Below, piece after piece: positions 9,341-20,519 of a stretch of DNA of 64,000 nucleotides. How positions within the stretch are numbered: the first letter of the stretch is position 1; each line of letters begins with the position of its first letter. The stretch lies in the NCBI RefSeq assembly GCF_001465835.2, contig NZ_CP013661.2:1232501-1296500 (forward strand). Reading direction: 5' to 3'. Under the pieces are notes generated by a model that was given only the letters and a program-made list of their open reading frames with translations, did not search any database and had not been told where the DNA came from. The translations under genes were made by a program, and so were the position numbers. This stretch comes from Planococcus kocurii (GTDB lineage Bacteria > Bacillota > Bacilli > Bacillales_A > Planococcaceae).

Positions 9341-9949
9341 ATGTTTATTCGAACAGAAAGCTTTAAGCAATACTTGCGGCTATATCCGGTCGTTTCTACT
9401 TTGATCGCGCTTAATTTATTGGTCTATGTACTGGGTTTATTGCCTTTACTCGGTGATTGGCTTTACTTTTATGGCGTTGGATCCAACTTTTACATTGCTG
9501 AAGGTCAGTGGTGGCGATTCATTACACCCATGTTTTTACATGGAGGATTGATGCATCTCCTGTTTAACATGTTCTCCTTGTTCTTGTTCGGACCTGAATT
9601 AGAACGTTTGACTGGAAAAGTTCGTTTTATTACGATCTACCTGTTGGCAGGATTTTTCGCTTCTTCGGCTACTTACTTTTTACAGCCGCTCGATTACGCA
9701 CATGTCGGAGCGAGTGGTGCGATTTTTGGAGTCTTTGGTGCATTTGGCGCATTGGTGTATTACGGAGGACGTGCTTTACCGCAACTCAAACAAATTATAC
9801 TCCCTATTATCGTCATTAGTATAGTCATGACTTTCCTGACGCCAAACGTTAACGTAACAGCCCACATCGCCGGAATGATTACCGGGTTCCTTATTGGACT
9901 CAGCTACTTCCACCCTAAACGAATTGTTAGCTGGCGAGCTAAAAAATAA
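9341..9949 (+). CDS. Rhomboid family intramembrane serine protease
   Basis: 202 residues, six predicted membrane segments. The catalytic serine is in GASGAIFG (Ser126) and the histidine in VTAHIAGM (His175); His72 and Asn76 (MHLLFNMFS) form the oxyanion region. It corresponds in place to B. subtilis ydcA. Rhomboids cut transmembrane segments; the substrate is unknown. A TATAAT box at 9309-9314 lies upstream of the start. Confidence 0.93.
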   Translation: MFIRTESFKQYLRLYPVVSTLIALNLLVYVLGLLPLLGDWLYFYGVGSNFYIAEGQWWRFITPMFLHGGLMHLLFNMFSLFLFGPELERLTGKVRFITIYLLAGFFASSATYFLQPLDYAHVGASGAIFGVFGAFGALVYYGGRALPQLKQIILPIIVISIVMTFLTPNVNVTAHIAGMITGFLIGLSYFHPKRIVSWRAKK

Positions 9950-9984
9950 AAACAGCCGGAATATTACATTCCGGCTGTTTTTTT
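9947..9984. terminator. Bidirectional terminator, rhomboid / ydbT
   Basis: A stem CAGCCGGAAT/ATTCCGGCTG flanked by A and T tracts between two convergent genes. Confidence 0.9.
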
Positions 9985-9992
9985 GGACTTTT

Positions 9993-11507
9993 TTACTCTT
10001 CAACCTCTTTTGTTCCAGATGGTTCATACCAAGACAAAATCCGACTTGCGTCTTCTTTTTCCATATGGGCAATCGTTGCAGTAGCTCCTGCCATACCCGC
10101 TTTAATCGTTGCATGAATCGATGCAATTCCTTTACGACGCTGGAAATAGCTTTGCGTCACTTGAATAACTTGAATCCTTTTTTTCAAAATATAATAGCGA
10201 TTTTTACTAAGACCTCTAAATTGCATCGTTAGTTGCTTTTCAGCTAACGAATAGCCGACCGTCCTGTGCTGCCAAACTCCAGAGATGACAATAATCGGCA
10301 CAACAAACAACGTTAGCAATCCATATGGATAGAAAAAATAACCTAAAGCGACAATCCCAGGAAACAGCCAAACTAAATTCAGGCGATAGAAAAAGTGAAT
10401 GCTGCGTTTCGGCGCCTTAACCAATTCCGGTGTCCATTGCAGTTCCGGAAACAGCTCTGTTAGTATAGGTCGCATCCGACTCACTTTCACTAACGGAAAC
10501 AGACGAATTTTTTCATCCTTATCGCCAACTGAGCCACCTGCACTTTCAACTACGACCGTCGCATATCCAAAAAGCTCACGCAAAGGATTCTGACTCACTT
10601 TAATTCCTTGAACTCGCTTTAACGGAACTGAAATTTTCTTTTTCTCTAATAATCCTCTAGTAATATAAATATGGTCTTCATCGCGTTGAAGGCTAAATTG
10701 GTAATTTGCTACAATTGTCATAATTACGGAAATAATCCATGCAATCAATAAGATAAAAAAGAGTGTTAACGCAACAATCAATACACCAAAACGCAAAAAT
10801 AGCATGACTTCTTCATAAATGGCATCATACGGTATAAACTCAGAAAATTGGGAAAGAAAAATTGCGACTGCTGAAATGACTACGCCAATTCCGCCGGAAG
10901 TCGTTGCAAGAATCATTAATTCTTTCATAGACATGCGATAAAGTTCTGTAGTCACTTTTTTAGCAGGGACTTCCACATATTCTAGCGGTCCCATTTCTGA
11001 AAAAACTGCTTCTGTAGGGTGTTGCTTAGCTTTTTCTATTTCATTTTCGATACGATCTGCATCTTCTCGCGAAATTGCTGTTAGTTCAGCTTCGGCCTGC
11101 CCCACTTTTCCTGAGCCTGCTGTTTCTACTTTCACTTTTACTAACCCAAATGGCCGATGAAAAATTCCTTCTGTATAATTTAGACTTTGAATCCGTTCGA
11201 ACGGAATATACCTCTTTTTCTTTACAAATAGGCCATACTCAATTCGTAATTCTCCATCCTCGAACCAATACACAAAACGCTTCCACTTAATAATTCCACC
11301 AACTAACAGAAAAATTAGCACAACGCTTCCTATTAATACCGGAATTAACCCCTGCCATCCTTGATTGAACATCGAGCTAATTCCACCGTCTCTGAATAGA
11401 TTGACTCCAAAAATAATAATGAACGGTAGGATTAATTCCTTTAATCCTTTAATGAAATTTAAAAAAGCCGAAATGGGATGCAATTTATAGCGTTCTTTAG
11501 ACATCAT
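9993..11507 (-). CDS. ydbT: YdbT-like membrane protein with bacterial PH (bPH2/DUF304) domains
   Basis: 504 residues with several hydrophobic segment pairs separating three bPH2-type repeats (YIPFERIQSLNY, SVPLKRVQGIKVSQNPLRELFG, YYILKKRIQVIQVTQSYFQRRKG). It overlaps ydbS by 11 bases. B. subtilis YdbS and YdbT have been implicated in tolerance to bacteriocins such as amylocyclicin. The biochemical activity is not known. Confidence 0.88.
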   Translation of the reverse strand: MMSKERYKLHPISAFLNFIKGLKELILPFIIIFGVNLFRDGGISSMFNQGWQGLIPVLIGSVVLIFLLVGGIIKWKRFVYWFEDGELRIEYGLFVKKKRYIPFERIQSLNYTEGIFHRPFGLVKVKVETAGSGKVGQAEAELTAISREDADRIENEIEKAKQHPTEAVFSEMGPLEYVEVPAKKVTTELYRMSMKELMILATTSGGIGVVISAVAIFLSQFSEFIPYDAIYEEVMLFLRFGVLIVALTLFFILLIAWIISVIMTIVANYQFSLQRDEDHIYITRGLLEKKKISVPLKRVQGIKVSQNPLRELFGYATVVVESAGGSVGDKDEKIRLFPLVKVSRMRPILTELFPELQWTPELVKAPKRSIHFFYRLNLVWLFPGIVALGYFFYPYGLLTLFVVPIIVISGVWQHRTVGYSLAEKQLTMQFRGLSKNRYYILKKRIQVIQVTQSYFQRRKGIASIHATIKAGMAGATATIAHMEKEDASRILSWYEPSGTKEVEE

Positions 11508-11976
11508 CTTCCGCCACCCTTGCTAAACCAGAAATTCTAGCTCTTAGTTCATCAGCCTCCGCCGTTATCAATGCCGGAATTGTATGAGTGGTTGCCGCTG
11601 TCGAAATCGAAATTTGTGCCAAATCATATTTTCGTAAAATTGGTCCTTGCTCAGTATCTACGTGCTGGACACGAACCATTGGTACTAATGTACGGGTCAC
11701 AATGAACAAGCCATGCTGTAATTCAATTTCCTGTTCTCGCACTTCATAACGCCAGCGCTGCCAACGAATCTTCGGAAATAAGTAAATGAGCAAAAAGCCA
11801 AACAGCAAAATAACCGCGCCATAAACAGCATATAACCATTGTGGCCAATCAAAGAAATACGTTAACACACCTGCCCCAATAGCAACCAGTGCAATAACCG
11901 TAGTTTCCATACTGCCGTAAACGCGCCAAACCGTTAAGCCTTTTCTTGAAATTTGATTTTTGGGCTGATTTTCCAT
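11497..11976 (-). CDS. ydbS: YdbS-like membrane protein with one bPH2 domain
   Basis: 159 residues: two membrane segments near residues 25-70, then a bPH2 domain (RTLVPMVRVQHVDTEQGPILRKYDLAQISI). It is translated just ahead of ydbT and its stop lies inside ydbT, so the two probably work as a complex. Confidence 0.88.
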   Translation of the reverse strand: MENQPKNQISRKGLTVWRVYGSMETTVIALVAIGAGVLTYFFDWPQWLYAVYGAVILLFGFLLIYLFPKIRWQRWRYEVREQEIELQHGLFIVTRTLVPMVRVQHVDTEQGPILRKYDLAQISISTAATTHTIPALITAEADELRARISGLARVAEDDV

Positions 11977-12060
11977 CTATTTCTCTCCAATCGCTTCTTT
12001 ATCAGTATACGAGTTACTCATTCAGACGTTTCATTCCATTGTACATGATATGTAGACAGC

Positions 12061-12102
12061 AAAAAAGAACGTACGCCAAACAGTTTCCTGTTCGGCATAC
12101 GT
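12061..12102 (-). terminator. Terminator after cshA
   Basis: Long stem ACGTATGCCGAACAG/CTGTTTGGCGTACGT (one G-T pair) with a GAAA loop, followed by T tract on the minus strand. Confidence 0.92.
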
Positions 12103-12120
12103 CCTTTGAATTAATCGGTA

Positions 12121-13920
<1,800 letters not shown>

Positions 13921-13949
13921 AGAATAACATGTATTTTTTTTATTTGCAA
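13921..13949 (-). promoter_or_regulatory. Sigma-A promoter for cshA
   Basis: On the minus strand TTGCAA (13944-13949), 17-base spacer, TATTCT (13921-13926). Confidence 0.65.
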
Positions 13950-13977
13950 TCAATACGCAAAGGTTCCAATAATCAGT

Positions 13978-14676
13978 TTACTCTAGTCCTCTGTTCATAA
14001 ACTCAAAAACGTCCTCGAACCACTCTTCTCGATCTTCGCTATAGCAGATTAAATGTTTGCCAAGCTCCGAACGAATCATCTGTTTTTCAACTGCCCCAAT
14101 ATGGTTATAGATAAAGTCCGCGGCCGAAGCAGGCACGATGCTATCCCTGTTACCTTGGACAATACAAACAGGCACAGTAATCTTAGAATAATAAGGTTCT
14201 ACCATTTTGACTACTCGCAAAAATTCAATAGCCGAGCTGACAGGTGTATTCGTCAGTTTGTATTGGTAAAGATGCAAAGGTGCATTTTCTGCTATTTTTC
14301 CAGATACTATATCTTTTAATGCCTCTTGCACTTCTTTAAGAATCTGTGCTGGGCTAATGTATTTAGCAGCAGCACTTAATAGTACAAGCCGGTCGATCTT
14401 ATAGCGCATGGCCAAATACATAGCGATCAAACCACCCATCGAAAATCCGACAACAATGATGCGATCCGCTGATTTTTTCAGCCTTTTTAAGGCTAATTCA
14501 GCTTCCATCATCCAACTTTCTGCCGACATTCTCTTTAGCGCTAGTTTTTCACCATGCCCTGGCAGTGTCGGTATTTCTACAATCCAGTCGGTTTGTTCGT
14601 TTAAAAAATCAACAAAAGGCTCAACTTCAAACGGTCCTCCTGTAAAGCCGTGTATACAAAGAACACCGGTTTTCAA
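13978..14676 (-). CDS. Alpha/beta-hydrolase, carboxylesterase/monoacylglycerol-lipase type
   Basis: 232 residues, Est30-like. Oxyanion motif HGFTGGPFE is near residue 9, nucleophile Ser79 in GFSMGG, acid in QGNRDSIVP (about Asp178), and histidine in LGKHLICY (about 208). No signal peptide, so it is cytoplasmic. It follows murF by 71 bases on the same strand. Esterases of this family hydrolyse short- to medium-chain esters; the natural substrate is unknown. Confidence 0.88.
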   Translation of the reverse strand: MKTGVLCIHGFTGGPFEVEPFVDFLNEQTDWIVEIPTLPGHGEKLALKRMSAESWMMEAELALKRLKKSADRIIVVGFSMGGLIAMYLAMRYKIDRLVLLSAAAKYISPAQILKEVQEALKDIVSGKIAENAPLHLYQYKLTNTPVSSAIEFLRVVKMVEPYYSKITVPVCIVQGNRDSIVPASAADFIYNHIGAVEKQMIRSELGKHLICYSEDREEWFEDVFEFMNRGLE

Positions 14677-14747
14677 TCCACTCGCCTCTTCTCACCACTT
14701 AACAGCGTGGTATTTCAAACATCACCGTCAATTGCACTTTTCCACAA

Positions 14748-16106
14748 CTACGCTGTGACGAAAGGTTCGATAATGTTTTCTAAAGCCATCCCCCGAGAAC
14801 CTTTTACCAAGATAACGGAGTCTTTATTTGTATAAGTTTGCAACAGCTCGATAATCGGTTCATATTCCGTTTCGCTCCATAATAGCTTGCCTGCATAACT
14901 CGGCTGCAACTTATCGTAAAGCCACTTCATACGAGGACCATATAGACAAACGCCTGCTAAATTATCCGAAATGTACTTACTAAGTGCTTCGTGATAGTTT
15001 TGCTCATTGTCTCCAAGTTCAAGCATATCCCCTAGCACTACCCACTTTTTATCTTTCATTGTCGTTTCACGAATAAAATTTAGCGCTGCAGTCATTGATG
15101 ACGGAGCTGCATTGTAAGCGTCGTTAATAAACATCGCACCGTTATCTGCTTGAATCATCTGCATCCGCATATCGGTCAGTGCTGCATCTTTTAAAGATTT
15201 ACGGATTTGCTCTTCCGATAAGCCTGCTTCGAGCGCTACCAAAATAGCGGCAAGCGTATTTTTCACTTGATGCTCCCCTAAAACTGGAATAGTGAATGCA
15301 GCGTCTATAATCCCGCTAACCATAAAGCTGCTGCCATCTTCAGTAGCTTTAATATCTGTCACCGTCAACTCATTGTTGTCGTCGAACCCAAAAGAAACAC
15401 CTTGTGGAAAAGTTTCCATAAAGGGTTGCAATAGAGGCTCATCGCCATCATAGAAAAGCTTGCCATGCTGTTGTAGACCTGCAGTAATTTCGAATTTCGC
15501 TTCGGCGATAGCTTCACGAGATCCAAGGTCTTGCAAATGTGCTTCGCCTATGTTGGTGATAATGGCATAATCGGGACGCGCTAATTCTGACAAAAACTCA
15601 ATTTGCCCTTTGCCGCTCATGCCCATTTCGAGGACAGCAACTTTCGTGTCTTCTTCTAGAGACAAAATGGTTAGAGGCAAACCTAGCTGATTATTAAAGT
15701 TACCTGGCGTTTTCTGCACTTTAAAATAAGGCTTTAAGACGCTTGCTACCAGATCCTTTGTCGAAGTTTTACCATTTGAACCGGTGATTCCAATCACAAT
15801 CGCTGACAATTCATCGCGGTACGTGCGAGCCATCTCTTGCAAAGCTACTTCGCAATCGTCCACAAATAGCAACGGTAAATCTTCTGGTGCTCCTGGCTCG
15901 TCGCGCTGCCATAAAGAAGCTACCGCACCTAATTCGATAGCCGAACGGACGTACTTATGTCCATTTACTTTTTCTCCACGAAAAGGGATGAACAAATCAC
16001 CCGGCTCGAGCGTTCTCGTGTTAATCGAGACCCCTGTAACGTCGAAGCCCTTTAAATTAGTTTTGATGTCTAGCCATTTGGCTACTTGTTCAATCTTTTT
16101 TTTCAT
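14748..16106 (-). CDS. murF: UDP-N-acetylmuramoyl-tripeptide--D-alanyl-D-alanine ligase MurF
   Basis: 452 residues. Mur ligase with P-loop GSNGKTST at about residues 109-116, a middle ATPase domain and a C-terminal domain (LGDMLELG). It adds the D-Ala-D-Ala made by Ddl to the UDP-MurNAc tripeptide. It starts 13 bases after ddl, as one operon. Confidence 0.97.
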   Translation of the reverse strand: MKKKIEQVAKWLDIKTNLKGFDVTGVSINTRTLEPGDLFIPFRGEKVNGHKYVRSAIELGAVASLWQRDEPGAPEDLPLLFVDDCEVALQEMARTYRDELSAIVIGITGSNGKTSTKDLVASVLKPYFKVQKTPGNFNNQLGLPLTILSLEEDTKVAVLEMGMSGKGQIEFLSELARPDYAIITNIGEAHLQDLGSREAIAEAKFEITAGLQQHGKLFYDGDEPLLQPFMETFPQGVSFGFDDNNELTVTDIKATEDGSSFMVSGIIDAAFTIPVLGEHQVKNTLAAILVALEAGLSEEQIRKSLKDAALTDMRMQMIQADNGAMFINDAYNAAPSSMTAALNFIRETTMKDKKWVVLGDMLELGDNEQNYHEALSKYISDNLAGVCLYGPRMKWLYDKLQPSYAGKLLWSETEYEPIIELLQTYTNKDSVILVKGSRGMALENIIEPFVTA

Positions 16107-16119
16107 TTGGTTTCTCCAC

Positions 16120-17190
16120 TCAGTCTATTTTAACTTGCAGTAATTGTTTTTCTTCGTGCCGTTCGATTGCTAAAACGATAAGGCGTTCAATTAACTCCGG
16201 ATAAGGCAAACCTGTATGTTCCCACAGTAACGGGAACATACTGTAAGGTGTAAAGCCTGGTAATGTATTCACTTCGTTAATCAGAATTTCACTATCCGCT
16301 GTGACAAAAAAATCTGCTCGGACAAGCCCAGAACAGTCCAGTATTTTAAAGGCTTTCTTAGCATCTGTTTCTAGTCTTGCATAAACCGATTCGTCTAATT
16401 CAGCCGGAATAATCATGGCTGTATTGCCGTCTTTGTACTTCGCCTGGTAATCATAAAAAGCTTTTAACGGCTTAATTTCACCTGCTACTGAACAAGCTGG
16501 TTCGTCATTTCCGAGAACGCCAACTTCGATTTCACGAGCGTCCACTCCTTGTTCAATGACGATTTTGCGATCAAATTTCAATGCTTCTTTTACGGCTAAA
16601 ATTAGTTCTTCGCGATTGTCAGCCTTGCTGATTCCTACACTTGATCCTAAATTAGCAGGTTTCACAAAAAGCGGCCATACAAGTTCTGATTCTATTTTAT
16701 CCAACCAAAAACTTTGGTTCTGATCCCAGTCTCTTCTTATAAAATACACATAAGGCGTTTGTTTTAAACCTGCCTGCTCAAATAATTGCTTCATTACGAC
16801 TTTGTCCATACCTGCAGAAGATGCCAGTACACCATTCCCAACATATGGGATATTCATCACTTCAAGAAGACCTTGAACCGTTCCATCTTCGCCATTTGGT
16901 CCATGCAACAAGGGAATAATAACGTCCAGCACGTCACTACTTTGTGATGGAAGAAATCCAGAAATATCATTGGGTTTCGAAGATTCTCCAGGCAATTGAA
17001 GCTGTTCAATTGTTTTTACTGCACCTTCAAGACGATGCCCTTTTCTCCACTCGCCGTCTTGCGTGATATAAATTGGGTAAATTTCATATGCTTCAAAATC
17101 TATTGCATTTGTAACTGCTAAGGCTGTAGACAGAGAAACTTCATGCTCTGCCGATTTGCCTCCATATAATAAACCGACTCGTTTTTTCAT
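16120..17190 (-). CDS. ddl: D-alanine--D-alanine ligase
   Basis: 356 residues. N-terminal signature [18 protein letters not shown]-grasp core ([24 protein letters not shown]) and the C-terminal [17 protein letters not shown]. It joins two D-alanines for the peptidoglycan stem peptide and is first in a ddl-murF-esterase run. Confidence 0.97.
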   Translation of the reverse strand: MKKRVGLLYGGKSAEHEVSLSTALAVTNAIDFEAYEIYPIYITQDGEWRKGHRLEGAVKTIEQLQLPGESSKPNDISGFLPSQSSDVLDVIIPLLHGPNGEDGTVQGLLEVMNIPYVGNGVLASSAGMDKVVMKQLFEQAGLKQTPYVYFIRRDWDQNQSFWLDKIESELVWPLFVKPANLGSSVGISKADNREELILAVKEALKFDRKIVIEQGVDAREIEVGVLGNDEPACSVAGEIKPLKAFYDYQAKYKDGNTAMIIPAELDESVYARLETDAKKAFKILDCSGLVRADFFVTADSEILINEVNTLPGFTPYSMFPLLWEHTGLPYPELIERLIVLAIERHEEKQLLQVKID

Positions 17191-17263
17191 CCAAGAGACC
17201 TCATTTCGTTATCCATATTTCTTAGTTTATCACGAACCTGCAGTGACTAATATTTTTTTCATG

Positions 17264-17584
17264 TCAGCCACCGAAAATTTTCAGGCCAATGACTCCTGCT
17301 AAAATACAGGATAGAAAAAATATTTTTGCCAGTTGCTTGCTTTCTTTGAAAAATATCATACCGACTAGAACGCTTCCTGCAGCACCGATGCCTGTCCATA
17401 CAGCATAGCCTGTTCCAAGCGCAATTGTTGTTAACGCCAGTGACAGCAAATAAAAGCTAAGCGCGCCGGACAAAATCGTTAGCGCTGTGTACCGTTTTAT
17501 TTTAAAGCCATTGGATAGTTTCATAGTAGTGACAAACGCCACTTCAAACAATCCCGCAATTACTAATATCAGCCAATCCATCAT
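17264..17584 (-). CDS. SMR-family small multidrug transporter subunit (second of pair)
   Basis: 106 residues and four membrane segments with the essential glutamate in LFEVAFVTTMKLSNGF (about Glu14) and the GTGYAVWTGIGAAGS signature. Its ATG overlaps the stop of the preceding SMR gene by four bases (ATGA). Paired SMR genes, such as YkkCD and EbrAB, form heterodimers of opposite topology that export guanidinium-type or cationic compounds. The specific substrate cannot be read from sequence. Confidence 0.92.
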   Translation of the reverse strand: MMDWLILVIAGLFEVAFVTTMKLSNGFKIKRYTALTILSGALSFYLLSLALTTIALGTGYAVWTGIGAAGSVLVGMIFFKESKQLAKIFFLSCILAGVIGLKIFGG

Positions 17585-17928
17585 GACTGCACGCCCTTAC
17601 TCGAAGTTTCTTTTCCGTCTAAAACTTTTAACCCAATTATCCCAATTAGCAATAAACTTAAAAAGAACAGTTTTTCTAAACTAGCGTTTTCATTAAATAA
17701 AAAGATACCTAAAATGGCTGTACCTGCAGCACCAATACCAGTAAATACTGCATAAGCCGTACCGATTGGAATTGTTTTCATCGCAATCGCAAACAGCATA
17801 AAGCTGATGACGATAAAAACAAATGTTATAAGTGAAGGAACTAAGTTCGTAAAGCCTTCAGCAAACTTCAAGCCAATTGCCCACACAATTTCTGTAATTC
17901 CCGCAATCATGAGATAAATCCAGGCCAT
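17581..17928 (-). CDS. SMR-family small multidrug transporter subunit (first of pair)
   Basis: 115 residues from ATG 17928 (MAWIYLMIAGITEIVWAIGLKF), with AAGGGA upstream; the frame is open much further back but that part lies in the upstream gene's end and terminator. Conserved glutamate in GITEIVWAIG (about Glu13) and GTAYAVFTGIGAAGT. The two genes overlap by four bases and are surely co-translated. Confidence 0.92.
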   Translation of the reverse strand: MAWIYLMIAGITEIVWAIGLKFAEGFTNLVPSLITFVFIVISFMLFAIAMKTIPIGTAYAVFTGIGAAGTAILGIFLFNENASLEKLFFLSLLLIGIIGLKVLDGKETSSKGVQS

Positions 17929-17981
17929 GTAATTCCCTTCTTTCTTTTCACACTTGCTCTGTTGGAGTAGAGCATCGATCC

Positions 17982-18012
17982 AAAAAAATGATACCTGCTG
18001 CCAGGTATCATT
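17982..18012 (-). terminator. Terminator after the 18008-18778 gene
   Basis: Perfect 10-bp stem ATGATACCTG/CAGGTATCAT with a four-base loop, then a run of T on the minus strand. The TGA stop of the upstream gene is inside the stem. Confidence 0.9.
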
Positions 18013-18778
18013 TCCACGTTTTTTGTTTTCTATCGTAGATAATCTTACGTGAAACCCCTTGTTTTGTATATTCTTCAATGTCGGACCAAAATTCATCCAA
18101 AAATGAAATCTCTTCTACTGGACGAATGTGCAATTCAATCGTGTTTTTCGTTTTTTCGGGGTCTGCCAATGAAATGAGTACGCCTTCACGATAATTCTTT
18201 TTCAAGGATTGAAGAATTTCAGCAGGCAACTCTGGGATTAAGTCTTTTGCTTTACGTCGCCAAAAGTTTTGCCCGTTCTCTTCTCGCCGAATTAAATACG
18301 TAAAGTAATTTCCGACCAGCTCATTCAGGCGCTCTAATTTGCGGAAGTAAATTTTTGTGGTTTCTTCTTCTTCACTCGATAAATAGACAAATTCATTTTG
18401 AAGAGTTGAATAAAACGGTGTCTTGAGCGGCTCTTTTTTGTGGCCAATATACAGCAATTCGGCTTGTTCCTGAGGCGTCAAAGAATTTAATTGCTTTTCA
18501 CTCCTAAAATCAATCCAACAAAATTCACTTTTCTTATTTGCACGCGCTCTTCTCAACTGACCAAACTCTTCTTGTGTAGCAAACTCCATATGGGTATGCA
18601 TATTAAAAGATGCATCTTCATAGGGATGCTTTAACAACAGAAGATTTTTAGGCAATTTCATGGCATCCAAAAAATGGGCAAAAGTCAGTCCGCTGAATAA
18701 GGCAAATTGATCAGATTCGTTCAAGTATATATATAAATGCTGTATGTAGACGTCCGCGTTCAACGGTTTTCTCTCCAT
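18008..18778 (-). CDS. Conserved hypothetical protein
   Basis: 256 residues from the ATG at 18778 (MERKPLNADVYIQHLYIYL), chosen because GGAG lies eight bases upstream. Soluble, charged, no signal peptide or membrane segment; it includes an acidic SSEEEETTKIYF stretch and a basic C-terminus (SRKIIYDRKQKTWK). I do not recognise the family. It has its own terminator and is divergent from rodA. Confidence 0.7.
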   Translation of the reverse strand: MERKPLNADVYIQHLYIYLNESDQFALFSGLTFAHFLDAMKLPKNLLLLKHPYEDASFNMHTHMEFATQEEFGQLRRARANKKSEFCWIDFRSEKQLNSLTPQEQAELLYIGHKKEPLKTPFYSTLQNEFVYLSSEEEETTKIYFRKLERLNELVGNYFTYLIRREENGQNFWRRKAKDLIPELPAEILQSLKKNYREGVLISLADPEKTKNTIELHIRPVEEISFLDEFWSDIEEYTKQGVSRKIIYDRKQKTWK

Positions 18779-18938
18779 TTCCTCCACTCCATTCCGTTTC
18801 TTATTATACGTCCAAAAAGAAGAAATATGAAACATACCTGCTTCGAAAGCGTCATTACTTTTATCATGCGCATATTGCAGTTATATACGTTATAATAGTT
18901 TTCGACTCACAATAATAAAAAGTACAGGTGAAAATACC

Positions 18939-20120
18939 ATGCAAACTAACAAAAGCTTTACCGATCGAATCGACTGGTCGCTAGCTTTCATCTTATTTCT
19001 ATTCTTCATCATCAGTCTAGTGGCCATTTCTTCTGCTCAGACTTCTGGTCAGTATTTAACGAACTTTGTTCCAAGACAAGCTTTATTTTATGTTGTTTCT
19101 GTCGTAATGATTGGGGTTTTGATGTATTTTGATCCTGAACAATACAAAAAGATGGCTTATTACTTATATGGTTTCGGCATTTTCTTGCTGATTCTACTTA
19201 TGATTTCGCCTGACGGTGTTGGTCAGATAGCTGAGCCAGTCAACGGTGCCAAAGCTTGGTTTCACACACCATTTGTCAACATTCAGCCCGCTGAGTTTAT
19301 GAAAACTTTCTATATATTAGCGCTGGCAAAAATGATTTCTACCCACCACGAACAAAATTTGATAAAATCCATCAAATCCGATTTTTTTCTTCTTGGAAAA
19401 ATTGGTCTTTGTCTGGCTATCCCTCTTGGCTTTATCCTGCTTCAACCTGATTTAGGAACTGCTCTTGTTTTTATTGCTATCACTTTAGCCGTTGTGGTTG
19501 TGTCAGGAATTTCTTGGAAGATTATTGCGCCGAGTTTTGGTGGCGTCGCTGTTGTTGGCAGCGTCTTGCTATGGATGACTATTAATGCCCAAGATTTTCT
19601 GTCTAGCGCTTTTGGATTAAAACCATATATGTTCGAGCGTATTTATACGTGGCTTGACCCGTATTCCTACGCAGAATCTGGCGGATATAATTTAATTGCG
19701 GCATTGAATGCTATCGGATCAGGAGAAGTATTCGGCAAAGGTTATCAAGGACGACAGGTTTACGTGCCGGAAAACCATACAGATTTTATCTTTACTGTGA
19801 TCTCAGAAGATTTCGGATTTGTCGGAGCGAGTACTGTTATCATCTTGTTTTTCATGCTTATCTATCATTTGACCAAGATAACACTGCAATTCAAAGATAT
19901 GTTCAGCACTTATGTGTGTGCAGGAATTATTGCGATGATTACATTTCACGTATTCCAGAACATCGGCATGACGATTCAACTTTTGCCAATTACGGGGATT
20001 CCGCTTCCCTTCATTAGTTACGGAGGTAGTTCGTTGATCGGGAATATGCTAGCACTCGGAATTGTCTTTAGTATGAAATTTCATCACAAGAACTATATGT
20101 TCGATAAAAACAAAAAATAA
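18939..20120 (+). CDS. rodA: RodA/FtsW-family SEDS peptidoglycan glycosyltransferase
   Basis: 393 residues, about ten membrane segments. SEDS motifs: NGAKAWFHTPFVNIQPAEFMK, the catalytic aspartate in LLQPDLGTALVF, and SYGGSSLIGNMLALG at the end. SEDS proteins polymerise lipid II with a class B penicillin-binding protein. RodA (elongation) is favoured over FtsW from length and N-terminus, but the assignment is not certain. Confidence 0.85.
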   Translation: MQTNKSFTDRIDWSLAFILFLFFIISLVAISSAQTSGQYLTNFVPRQALFYVVSVVMIGVLMYFDPEQYKKMAYYLYGFGIFLLILLMISPDGVGQIAEPVNGAKAWFHTPFVNIQPAEFMKTFYILALAKMISTHHEQNLIKSIKSDFFLLGKIGLCLAIPLGFILLQPDLGTALVFIAITLAVVVVSGISWKIIAPSFGGVAVVGSVLLWMTINAQDFLSSAFGLKPYMFERIYTWLDPYSYAESGGYNLIAALNAIGSGEVFGKGYQGRQVYVPENHTDFIFTVISEDFGFVGASTVIILFFMLIYHLTKITLQFKDMFSTYVCAGIIAMITFHVFQNIGMTIQLLPITGIPLPFISYGGSSLIGNMLALGIVFSMKFHHKNYMFDKNKK

Positions 20121-20152
20121 AAACTCCGGCGCAGTGCGCCGGAGTTTTTATT
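20118..20152. terminator. Bidirectional terminator after rodA
   Basis: Stem ACTCCGGCGC/GCGCCGGAGT with three-base loop, flanked by A and T tracts. It serves rodA and the convergent small gene. Confidence 0.92.
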
Positions 20153-20288
20153 GTTGAGATTGCGCTTGGATTGGTTGCGGCAAGGCAATTGCTTTTATTA
20201 ACTCGACTCGGGATTTTGTGATTTTTGCTTGGATTCCTAGTTTCGATAAATTTGAAACAATGTTGCGAACGTCTACGTTTTTCGCCAT
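20148..20288 (-). CDS. Small conserved protein, resembles the Lmo0850 family
   Basis: 46 residues from the ATG at 20288 (MAKNVDVRNIVSNLSKLGIQAKITKSR), with AGGTGATC just upstream. The pattern 'nIVsnLskLGi..kiTKSRvELikai' resembles the short Lmo0850-type proteins of Bacillales, function unknown. The terminal PQPIQAQSQQ tail is low complexity. The family name is from memory and should be held lightly. Confidence 0.6.
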   Translation of the reverse strand: MAKNVDVRNIVSNLSKLGIQAKITKSRVELIKAIALPQPIQAQSQQ

Positions 20289-20459
20289 CCAGATCACCTC
20301 TTTGTATTTTTCGTTACCTATAAGGACGTATGTAAACTTGCTACGTTTCATAAGCAAGATGCAAATCGTTGACTTTTCTGTGTCTATGTATATAATACCA
20401 TCATTTCAGAATTTTAAACTTATCATTTTGATGACAATTGCGAAGAAAATGTAAATCCT

Positions 20460-20488
20460 TTGATTTATATACCCCATAGAGGTATAAT
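20460..20488 (+). promoter_or_regulatory. csoR-copZ promoter with CsoR operator
   Basis: TTGATT (20460-20465), 17-base spacer, TATAAT (20483-20488). The spacer holds the pseudo-palindrome TATACCCCATAGAGGTATA, matching the known CsoR box (TACCC-N5-GGGTA type), so apo-CsoR would block RNA polymerase and Cu(I) relieve it. Confidence 0.88.
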
Positions 20489-20519
20489 ATAAGCAGATTT
20501 AGGAGAGGAGAATCTTCAG

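Noticed and set aside
17929-18012. Guanidine riboswitch before the SMR pair
   Set aside because: The strong hairpin belongs to the upstream gene's terminator, and the remaining 50 bases show no ykkC, mini-ykkC or ykkC-III pattern.
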